Shown: positions 8,460 to 15,689 of the stretch, in pieces
Layout of the letters: each line of letters opens with the position of its first letter
How positions within the stretch are numbered: position 1 is the stretch's first letter
Source: Winogradskyella sp. UBA3174
Lineage (GTDB): Bacteria; Bacteroidota; Bacteroidia; Flavobacteriales; Flavobacteriaceae
Length of the DNA: 44,716 nucleotides
NCBI RefSeq assembly: GCF_002364335.1
Contig: NZ_DEXW01000045.1
Span: 39,322-84,037 of the forward strand
Direction: 5' to 3'
Made by a program: the position numbers and the translations under genes
Notes under the pieces: model-generated
The model's database searches: none
What the model was told of the DNA's origin: nothing
The model's input: the letters and a program-made list of their open reading frames with translations, nothing else

Positions 8460-11093
8460 TTAGTTCTTAATGATTTTTTCATTGTAGTTAAATGTATCAC
8501 CTTTAATATTCAAAATATACAATCCAGATTGTAATTGACTTGTATTTAAGCTAATCGTATTGAACAATTCTTTTCGCATTTCTAAAACTATTCTACCATT
8601 AATATCTACTAAAGTAATTGCAACATTACCCATATTCTTAGGTGTTGAAATAAATAATTCTGTTTGTGTAGGATTTGGATAAATATTCAAACTATCCTTA
8701 GAAAATTCATCAACACTTAAACTAGAACAATTAGCTAATGACGGATCGCTACTTAATGGCATTGAAAAATCTTCAGTTTGGTCAATCCGAGAATTTGAAT
8801 TTCCTTGAGTAGCGTTTAATCCTAAACCACGAGCAGCAAAAACTTCCCAAATAATACATTGATCTACACCACCTGTTGTTGCCATATCTGCTGCTAAAAT
8901 AGCGTCTCTACCATCAACAAAACCTGGACTACAAGGTTGTAACTTTAGACCATCAATGACTAATTTCATAACCCTATTATTACCACCATTTCCGTTATAC
9001 ATATCAGAATCAAAACCATATTTATCTATATATGCCCAAGTAAGATCCCATAATACAGTTGCCCAAACAAACCCAATGCCATGTGGTTGAGCAAGTGTAT
9101 TTGAGGCAGTGTATGTAAATCCATTCTCCGCAATATTTGTAGTGTAACGTGCTGGGCGTATACCACCGCCTGTGACAGGCTGACTTATCGCAAAAGTTCC
9201 AATACCTCTTGCGTCTGTAGCAGTGTCGGTATCTTTGAGTGTAACCATAAGGCCAAACCAATCTGACCAACCCTCACCCATTTGCTCATTATTCTGTAAG
9301 CAACCAGCAGCAGATGGGCCACCTGTTAATCGATTTGAGATACCATGACCATATTCGTGGGCTATAATTCCATTGTCAAAATCACCATCTATAAAATCTG
9401 TTAAATCTGGTCCTAATAAATCAGCAGTAATAGTTTCGCCATTTTCTAAAGCAGAGATTAAAGATTCTCCTAAAGCTTGAGATATCATAATAGATGGTAT
9501 ATCTACAGCGTCACCATCAGCTCCTGGTCCCATACCAGCTGGTGAACCTGGTACATTATTTACAACTATTACAGCAATCGCTCCAGCATTTTCAGCAGCT
9601 AAGACTTTAAATCCAAACTCACAATCACCTCGTCTTAGTATTGCTATATTACCATTAATTGCAGCTGAATTTATTAAAGGTTGACAACTATCATAAATAT
9701 CACCAGTAGCATCTATTGCCAATGCTAAACTACCGGTTAATGGTTCCATTGTCGATAAGCGTGTGCCAAAAGTAGCACCTACACCTATGTATTCTCCTGC
9801 TATACTTCCATTAAGAATATTAACCCGATCTCCTCCGCTTAATCCTGGTGGTGCCCATAAAAACATTTGCATTCTTGGATTTAAACCATCTGGAGGTGTA
9901 CCAAAATTAGCATTATTAAAAGCGCTACCGTCCTGAGCGTCAGCAAAAACAAAATCATCCCCAAGTCCTTGGTTTGTATAATTAGTGGTTTGAAAATTAC
10001 CTGAACCCTCATCGAACCCATGCTGAAACCAAATATCGTGCATCATATTATTTAGATAAAACAAATTTGTAATCGCAGCTTCTTGATACTCGGCTGGTGA
10101 TAAATTAAAATCTAATGGGAAATTAAAATTTAATGTTGCTGTTCCGTCCGGCGAAAAAGAAACTCTAGAATTATTACCTGCAGTATCTTCTTTAGCCCAA
10201 ACATTATTACCTCTTGCAACTGTATAATCTGCTCCTGGAATTCCATCATCATCATGCCACCCAAATGGAGATGCATCAGAACTTGCTGGTTCTGTAACTA
10301 TTTGTCGCGATCCATGGTTAGGACTCTCTAAAGGAAGTGCAAAAACGTTATAACTAGAGCCATCAACTAAGATCGAATTAGGTGATGTCACTAAACTGTT
10401 AAAATCCATCTGAGCTGAATGCTTCGAATGCTCATGCTCTTTTTCAAAAGTACAGGTTAAAATCAAATCATTAACTTCTAGTATTTCATTGGTCACAGCA
10501 TTAACCCTCACACTCCACCAGTGCTTATTATCTTTAGCATAAATTATAAAATCCCATGCTAAAATTAAACGGTCTTCTTTTTTTACAAAAACTAACTCCA
10601 CCGAAATATCTTGTGTAGCAATCCCTGCATTAGTAAACACATACTTATTGTTGTTATGCTCTAGCTGCTGTATATCTTGCAAACTACCTAGTTCTAATTG
10701 TGTTGCAACTTTCTGAATTGCTGAAATTGCAGAAAAAGAAGGTGACGTCGTATTAACTTTATTAGAAATATCATTTAAAAATCTATTTGCATAATAAAAG
10801 ACTTTATCATCTTTAACAGCAACGCTAGAAATAGCTTTGAAAACTCGAATGCCCTGAAAAGTTTGATTGACATAAACCTGAGTTAAATCTGTAGTTTTAG
10901 AATAATAGGAATTGGTAACCACCAAGTTTTCTATATCTGAGTCTTTAAAATTGAACTCTGCCTTTTTATCTTCTAAATAGCTAATTATCAATGCTCCGTG
11001 CTCTGAATATTGAAGATTATTTTGAGTAAATACAAAGGTAGGTGCTATTATTAAAGCAAATAATAGCACATAAGATGTGAAAGTTTTCATCAT
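8460..11093 (-). CDS. Secreted M36-type (fungalysin-like) metallopeptidase with T9SS tail
   Basis: 877 residues. A signal peptide covers residues 1-24 (ending FVFTQ). An FTP-like propeptide spans about 30-140, including FQGIRVFKAISSVAVKDDKVFYYANRF-type spacing. The peptidase domain has the zinc motif HEYGH (579-583) and the third ligand in EGWSDW (607-612). A protease-associated (PA) domain is inserted at about 455-560 (AILRRGDCEFGFKVLAAENAGA). The last 80 residues begin NIYPNPTQTELFIS and end SGLYILNIKGD, a type A sorting domain, so the enzyme is exported by Sec and then the type IX system. It probably degrades extracellular protein for nutrition. It is divergently placed from the gene at 11258. 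Confidence 0.93.
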   Translation of the reverse strand: MMKTFTSYVLLFALIIAPTFVFTQNNLQYSEHGALIISYLEDKKAEFNFKDSDIENLVVTNSYYSKTTDLTQVYVNQTFQGIRVFKAISSVAVKDDKVFYYANRFLNDISNKVNTTSPSFSAISAIQKVATQLELGSLQDIQQLEHNNNKYVFTNAGIATQDISVELVFVKKEDRLILAWDFIIYAKDNKHWWSVRVNAVTNEILEVNDLILTCTFEKEHEHSKHSAQMDFNSLVTSPNSILVDGSSYNVFALPLESPNHGSRQIVTEPASSDASPFGWHDDDGIPGADYTVARGNNVWAKEDTAGNNSRVSFSPDGTATLNFNFPLDFNLSPAEYQEAAITNLFYLNNMMHDIWFQHGFDEGSGNFQTTNYTNQGLGDDFVFADAQDGSAFNNANFGTPPDGLNPRMQMFLWAPPGLSGGDRVNILNGSIAGEYIGVGATFGTRLSTMEPLTGSLALAIDATGDIYDSCQPLINSAAINGNIAILRRGDCEFGFKVLAAENAGAIAVIVVNNVPGSPAGMGPGADGDAVDIPSIMISQALGESLISALENGETITADLLGPDLTDFIDGDFDNGIIAHEYGHGISNRLTGGPSAAGCLQNNEQMGEGWSDWFGLMVTLKDTDTATDARGIGTFAISQPVTGGGIRPARYTTNIAENGFTYTASNTLAQPHGIGFVWATVLWDLTWAYIDKYGFDSDMYNGNGGNNRVMKLVIDGLKLQPCSPGFVDGRDAILAADMATTGGVDQCIIWEVFAARGLGLNATQGNSNSRIDQTEDFSMPLSSDPSLANCSSLSVDEFSKDSLNIYPNPTQTELFISTPKNMGNVAITLVDINGRIVLEMRKELFNTISLNTSQLQSGLYILNIKGDTFNYNEKIIKN

Positions 11094-11257
11094 AGCAATT
11101 AAGGTATAGTTAAACCCAAATTAGATTAAATGTCTAGGCTTAAATTAAATTTTTCTTTTTCTCAAAAATAAGAAATCATTGAGGATATTAAAAACATATA
11201 ACCTTATTACTAAGAATTCGGTAAAAATTTTGATACTATATTAACAAGCTATCAATC

Positions 11258-12088
11258 ATGAAAACGAACTTATCTATTTCAATCCCAAGACCTTGCCATA
11301 AAGGTTGGTCTAAAATGATTCCAAATAAAAAAGTTCGATTTTGCAAATCATGTTCTAAAACTGTTGTTGATTTCACAAAAAATGGATTTGACGTCATTCA
11401 AAATTATATTCATAAAGTGTTTCTCATGGCTCTATTATTAGCAATGGTGACTACATTGTTGAATTGTTCTGATGATAAAGGAAGGAAACAACAGATTAGT
11501 AATGTGGAAATTGTAAAAACCAATGAAAAAATTAGTGATACCGTTTTAGAAAATAAAACGGCAATAGATGCTAAGGATAATTCAGTAGCTCCAAAATCAA
11601 CGGAACCTTTAAAAACAAAAATTAAAGAAAAAGTCATTATTGATGGCTTGATGATTACAGGTGAGATTGATAATGTAGAACCAATTGAAATAGACAATCT
11701 TGAGATTGAATCCATACCTCACTGTCTTAGCACAACAGAAGACTACATTTTAATTGGGTTTATAGCTGTTGACAAACCACCTGAATTTAATGATACGAAA
11801 AAGAAGTATATGTCTAATAGAATTTCTAAAATAATTACTGATAATTTTAGTATTAAAACTAGAGTTAACTTCGACTTAACAAGAAAACAAAAAATCATTG
11901 CACAATTTAAAATTGATGAGCAAAGTTTTGTAAAAGATATTGTAGTAAAACGAGCTACTCATTTATTACTTGAAAAGGAAACTAAAGCTGTCTTAAAACT
12001 ACTCCCGCAATTTAAACCTGTAAAACAAGGAGGTCAAAATATCGCTGTTGTCTTTAGCTTACCAATAGTCTTTATGATTGAAGATTAA
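11258..12088 (+). CDS. Cys-motif membrane protein with TonB_C-like domain
   Basis: 276 residues. The N-terminus, PRPCHKGWSKMIPNKKVRFC followed by KSC and TVVDFTKN, is a conserved flavobacterial cytoplasmic motif with Cys13/His14 and CxxC (29-32), plausibly metal-binding. One transmembrane helix follows (about 53-70, VFLMALLLAMVTTLLNC). Then comes a low-complexity Lys/Glu linker, and a C-terminal alpha-beta domain (about 190-275, ending KPVKQGGQNIAVVFSLPIVF) like TonB_C. From memory, relatives have a further CGH-type Cys motif between the zinc-like region and the helix; here the helix begins almost at once, which could be an internal deletion. The dxs promoter lies inside its 3' end. Exact role unknown. 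Confidence 0.7.
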   Translation: MKTNLSISIPRPCHKGWSKMIPNKKVRFCKSCSKTVVDFTKNGFDVIQNYIHKVFLMALLLAMVTTLLNCSDDKGRKQQISNVEIVKTNEKISDTVLENKTAIDAKDNSVAPKSTEPLKTKIKEKVIIDGLMITGEIDNVEPIEIDNLEIESIPHCLSTTEDYILIGFIAVDKPPEFNDTKKKYMSNRISKIITDNFSIKTRVNFDLTRKQKIIAQFKIDEQSFVKDIVVKRATHLLLEKETKAVLKLLPQFKPVKQGGQNIAVVFSLPIVFMIED

Positions 12089-12106
12089 TAAAATCTCGTA
12101 TTTTTG
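12078..12106 (+). promoter_or_regulatory. Consensus promoter of dxs, inside the upstream gene's end
   Basis: TTG at 12078-12080, an 18-base spacer, then TATTTTTG at 12099-12106, a full match to the Bacteroidota -33/-7 pattern. The expected transcription start is about 12110, practically at the GTG start codon of dxs (12111). The ATG at 12078 overlaps the -33 box and would lie upstream of the transcript. Confidence 0.7.
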
Positions 12107-12110
12107 CAAG

Positions 12111-13895
12111 GTGAATAATGAGCTTTTAAAACATATTAACCTTCCAAAAGATTTACGACAACTCAAAGCTGAAGACTTACCTCGAATAGCTAAAGAGTTA
12201 CGTGAATTTATAATTAATATAGTAGCTACAAAAGAAGGGCATTTGGGTGCTAGCTTGGGTGTTATTGAATTAACTATTGCACTACATTATGTATTTAACA
12301 CACCAGAAGATTTATTAGTTTGGGATGTTGGCCACCAAGCTTACGGTCATAAAATACTAACTGGTAGAAAATCTGTTTTTGATACCAATAGACAACTTAA
12401 TGGTATTAGCGGTTTTCCAAAACGTAGTGAAAGTGACTATGATACTTTTGGAGTAGGCCATTCATCTACGTCAATTTCTGCCGCTTTAGGCATGGCAATT
12501 GCTTCTCAACTCAAAGGTGAAAGTAAACATCATATTGCTATAATTGGTGATGCTTCTATTGCTAGCGGAATGGCTTTTGAAGGTTTAAATCATGCAGGAG
12601 TTACAGACGTAAATCTATTAGTTATACTAAATGACAATGCTATTGGTATTGACCCAAGTGTTGGCGCATTAAAGCAATATTTAACCAACGTTAAAAAAGG
12701 AACTGAAAAACAAGATAATATTTTTGAGGCTTTAAATTTTAATTATTCAGGTCCTATTGACGGTCATGATTTACCTTTATTAATTTCAGAATTAGAACGT
12801 TTAAAAACAGTAAAAGGTCCAAAGTTTTTACATGTAATTACTACAAAAGGCAAAGGATTAAAACAAGCTGAACTTAACCAAGTACAATACCATGCTCCTG
12901 GAAAGTTTGATGCTAAAACTGGTGAACTTCCATCAAAATCTAACTTAAAACTACCTCCAAAATATCAAGATGTTTTTGGTGAAACTATTGTAGAACTTGC
13001 CTTAAAAAACGAAAAAATTATTGGAATTACTCCAGCTATGCCAACCGGTAGTTCTTTAAAATATATGATGGAAGAAATACCAGATCGTGCTTTCGATGTT
13101 GGCATTGCAGAGCAACATGCTGTAACTTTAGCTGCTGGTATGGCAACCCAAGGTTTAATTCCATTTTGCAACATTTATTCTACGTTTTTACAACGTGCCT
13201 ATGACCAAGTCATACACGATGTAGCTTTACAAAATTTACCCGTAATTTTCTGTCTCGATCGCGCTGGTTTAGTTGGTGAAGACGGAGCAACGCATCATGG
13301 TGTTTTTGATTTGGCCTATCTAAATTGCATTCCAAATCTAGTAATCTTCGCTCCTAGAGATGCCATAGCACTTCGTAATATAATGTACACGGCACAATTA
13401 GGTATAGATTTTCCTATAGCTATTCGTTACCCTAGAGGTCGAGGACATCTATTAGATTGGAAAAAACAATTCGAACTTATTGACATTGGAAGAGGTCTCT
13501 GCCTAAAAGAAGGAAAAAGAATAGCTATCCTTTCTGTTGGTACCATTGCAAAAACAATTGAAGAAACTATTTTATCACTAAATAAAGATAATGACATAGG
13601 ACATTACGATATGCAGTTCATAAAACCTTTAGACGCAAAATTATTGCATACTATTTTTAAATCCTACAAAGCTATTATTACGATTGAAGATGGAACTATT
13701 TTGGGCGGTTTTGGATCTTCTATATTAGCATTTGCAAACACTAATAACTATAAGCAAAACATTAAAATACTTGGAATTAGTGACGCGTTTGTAGAGCATG
13801 GTAAATTAAACCAATTACAAGCGATGCAAGAATTAGATACCGTGTCTATAAAAACAACTATTGAAAACTTACTCCTCAGTCTCAATAATTGCTAA
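12111..13895 (+). CDS. dxs: 1-deoxy-D-xylulose-5-phosphate synthase
   Basis: Thiamine-diphosphate enzyme that condenses pyruvate and glyceraldehyde 3-phosphate, the first step of the MEP isoprenoid pathway. Family motifs are GHLGASLGVIELTIALHYVF, VWDVGHQAYGHKILTGR, the ThDP segment GDASIASGMAFEGLNHAG with LNDNAIGID, and in the pyrimidine domain FDVGIAEQHAVTLAAGMA with HHGVFDLAYL. I place the start at GTG 12111 (mature-looking VNNELLKHINLPKDLR) and not at the in-frame ATG 12078: the 11 extra residues are not like the family, and a strong promoter sits between. About 594 residues, close to the flavobacterial norm. Its 3' end overlaps a small gene on the opposite strand by 27 bases. Confidence 0.95.
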   Translation: MNNELLKHINLPKDLRQLKAEDLPRIAKELREFIINIVATKEGHLGASLGVIELTIALHYVFNTPEDLLVWDVGHQAYGHKILTGRKSVFDTNRQLNGISGFPKRSESDYDTFGVGHSSTSISAALGMAIASQLKGESKHHIAIIGDASIASGMAFEGLNHAGVTDVNLLVILNDNAIGIDPSVGALKQYLTNVKKGTEKQDNIFEALNFNYSGPIDGHDLPLLISELERLKTVKGPKFLHVITTKGKGLKQAELNQVQYHAPGKFDAKTGELPSKSNLKLPPKYQDVFGETIVELALKNEKIIGITPAMPTGSSLKYMMEEIPDRAFDVGIAEQHAVTLAAGMATQGLIPFCNIYSTFLQRAYDQVIHDVALQNLPVIFCLDRAGLVGEDGATHHGVFDLAYLNCIPNLVIFAPRDAIALRNIMYTAQLGIDFPIAIRYPRGRGHLLDWKKQFELIDIGRGLCLKEGKRIAILSVGTIAKTIEETILSLNKDNDIGHYDMQFIKPLDAKLLHTIFKSYKAIITIEDGTILGGFGSSILAFANTNNYKQNIKILGISDAFVEHGKLNQLQAMQELDTVSIKTTIENLLLSLNNC

Positions 13896-14039
13896 ATCTG
13901 TATGATTTTCGGGTTGTTCTATCTCTACACTAATTTGATCAGAAGTGTTGTTTTCTGTATTGGAGATATCATCAATCATTAGTAGGCATGTTAATACAAC
14001 CATGAAGATAACTAAGCCTCCGAGTATATTATTTCTCAT
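13869..14039 (-). CDS. 56-residue single-pass membrane protein
   Basis: An open frame from ATG (14039-14037) to TAA (13871-13869) encodes a basic start MRNN, one hydrophobic helix (about residues 5-22, LGGLVIFMVVLTCLL), then an acidic soluble tail ending IIETEE. It fills the dxs-dgt gap and overlaps the convergent dxs end by 27 bases. A TAAATTTG box 60 bases upstream on the same strand supports expression. Homologues of this size are often missed by gene callers. No function can be assigned; the short first helix with an acidic tail could be a membrane anchor or an accessory peptide. Confidence 0.55.
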   Translation of the reverse strand: MRNNILGGLVIFMVVLTCLLMIDDISNTENNTSDQISVEIEQPENHTDLAIIETEE

Positions 14040-14098
14040 AAGTAGGTTTTTTTGAGGGCTGATTATGAGATAAATAAAAGGAATATATCGGTAAATAG

Positions 14099-14106
14099 CA
14101 AATTTA
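14099..14106 (-). promoter_or_regulatory. Promoter -7 box for the 56-residue gene
   Basis: Read on the minus strand, TAAATTTG is a full match to TAnnTTTG, placing transcription start near 14092 and leaving a leader of about 50 bases. The -33 position is a T-rich triplet without TTG. It lies just before the dgt stop codon. Confidence 0.45.
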
Positions 14107-14120
14107 TTCGATGAAATGCA

Positions 14121-15461
14121 TCATAAAATATTACCTTTTAACTTTTGATGCAACAACATAGCGTTTGTATCAGATAATTTTGAAATATAAAGGCAAACCG
14201 CTAATAAGTTTTTATAAAGCGAATCGCTAGACAGTTTAACCGTTTCTGGTAAGATATTTTGTAACAATTTATCATAATTAGATGTATTATCATCAAAAAC
14301 ATTAAATGCCATTTTACCATAAGCGTTTAATAATTGATTAAGAATTTCATAACCAGCAATCTCTTTATTTATTACCTCTTTAGAACGGTAGACCTTATTT
14401 ATACTTAGGTCTATAATATCCTTAATCTGTGCTTTATACTGACTTACGTCTAACAAAGCTGTTTCAAACTTACCTGTTAAAATTGACTCTTCATGTTTCA
14501 TAAAGAGTAAAGCCGCCTCATCTATTAACGTGCCTATTGCTAAAGCACGTAAATAACTTACACGATCTTCCGTTGTTTTTAATGCATTGTAGTTCTCCGT
14601 CTTAATCTTTCCTTTAACTAACTTAATTAAATACTCTAAGGCGTACTCCTCTTGGATAAGACCAAGATTAATACCGTCTTCAAAATCTATAATGGTATAA
14701 CAAATATCATCAGCCGCTTCAACTAAATAGGCTAGTGGATGCCTTTGAAAACTTAAATAATCTTTACTTCGTTCTAACAAACCAAGCTCCGTTGCTACAC
14801 TTTTAAACATGTCCTTTTCACTCTGAAAAAAACCGTATTTTTTGTCTACTATATGAGTTGTTGGTTTCTTTGGTAATGACTCTTTAGGATATTTCATAAA
14901 TGCTCCTAAAGTGGCGTAGCTGAGTCTTAAACCTCCCTCTCTACCTTCTCTGCTTTCTGTTAGAATTTTAAAACCATTTGCATTACCTTCAAAATCACAT
15001 AAATCTTGATATTCTTTGTCTGTAAGTAGTGTTTTATACTGAGCTCCATTGCCATCTTTAAAGTAAGAACCAATCGCTTTTTCACCAGAATGACCAAATG
15101 GAGGGTTCCCTATATCGTGTGCTAAAGCAGCTGCTGCTACAATAGCACCAAAATCATTCATTTTGTAACCATGAACACTCTCTAAATGGGGATGTTTTTC
15201 TAAAAGTAACTTACCTACTTTTCTGCCTAACGATCTCCCAACCACACTTACTTCTAAACTATGTGTTAAACGTGTATGTACAAAATCTGTTTTAGATAAG
15301 GGTATAACTTGTGTTTTGTCTTGTAACCCTCTAAATTCTGAAGAAAATATGATTCTATCATAATCTACCTCAAAACCCAAACGTGTTTCATCTTGTTCTT
15401 TTCTTAAACGTTTACCTGTATCACCGTAGCGCTTTAAAGATAGTAGTTGCTCCCAATTCAT
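14121..15461 (-). CDS. dgt: dGTPase-like HD-domain deoxynucleotide triphosphohydrolase
   Basis: Hydrolyses dNTPs (typically dGTP) to the nucleoside plus tripolyphosphate. An upstream in-frame ATG at 15509 exists, but the family start is MNWEQLLSLKRYG, so I place the start at 15461 (446 residues). Family features are RLRKEQDETRLGFEVDYDRI, FSSEFRGLQDKTQVIPL, RLTHSLEV with metal-ligand His67, and AHDIGNPPFGHSGE with the HD pair His115-Asp116; the final metal-ligand region is DDICYTIIDFEDGI. The length and lack of insertions fit the dGTPase type 2 group. It could serve in dNTP pool control together with the RNR and dCMP deaminase found elsewhere in the window. Confidence 0.93.
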   Translation of the reverse strand: MNWEQLLSLKRYGDTGKRLRKEQDETRLGFEVDYDRIIFSSEFRGLQDKTQVIPLSKTDFVHTRLTHSLEVSVVGRSLGRKVGKLLLEKHPHLESVHGYKMNDFGAIVAAAALAHDIGNPPFGHSGEKAIGSYFKDGNGAQYKTLLTDKEYQDLCDFEGNANGFKILTESREGREGGLRLSYATLGAFMKYPKESLPKKPTTHIVDKKYGFFQSEKDMFKSVATELGLLERSKDYLSFQRHPLAYLVEAADDICYTIIDFEDGINLGLIQEEYALEYLIKLVKGKIKTENYNALKTTEDRVSYLRALAIGTLIDEAALLFMKHEESILTGKFETALLDVSQYKAQIKDIIDLSINKVYRSKEVINKEIAGYEILNQLLNAYGKMAFNVFDDNTSNYDKLLQNILPETVKLSSDSLYKNLLAVCLYISKLSDTNAMLLHQKLKGNIL

Positions 15462-15578
15462 AGTTAAAATCTTATAGTTTGCAAGATAGATAAATTGATA
15501 CAGAATCACTTACAAAAACAGCATGCACCGCAGTATAATTTTCAATGTTAACTAATTGTTTCTTCAATCAAAGTCTTG

Positions 15579-15617
15579 TTAATATTATGCTAACCTTAAA
15601 CTAACCTTTTTATGACC
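15579..15617 (+). promoter_or_regulatory. Pho-box-like element 1, upstream of the TonB receptor
   Basis: Direct hexamers at an 11-base period: TTAATA (15579), CTAACC (15590), CTAACC (15601), ATGACC (15612), separated by AT-rich 5-mers. Bases 15581-15600 match the porin copy at 15 of 20 positions. The 11-base period is that of PhoB/PhoP boxes in other phyla. It lies 73 bases before the ATG at 15690. Confidence 0.5.
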
Positions 15618-15689
15618 TAGAGTTAATTTTTGATTAACGCAAGAAAGATATTCCCGACGTTTCTTTGCAGCGCAATACAAATCAAACTA

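Noticed and set aside
12078..12110. ATG at 12078 as dxs start
   Set aside because: It lies within the dxs promoter and the added residues are unlike the family; GTG 12111 is preferred.
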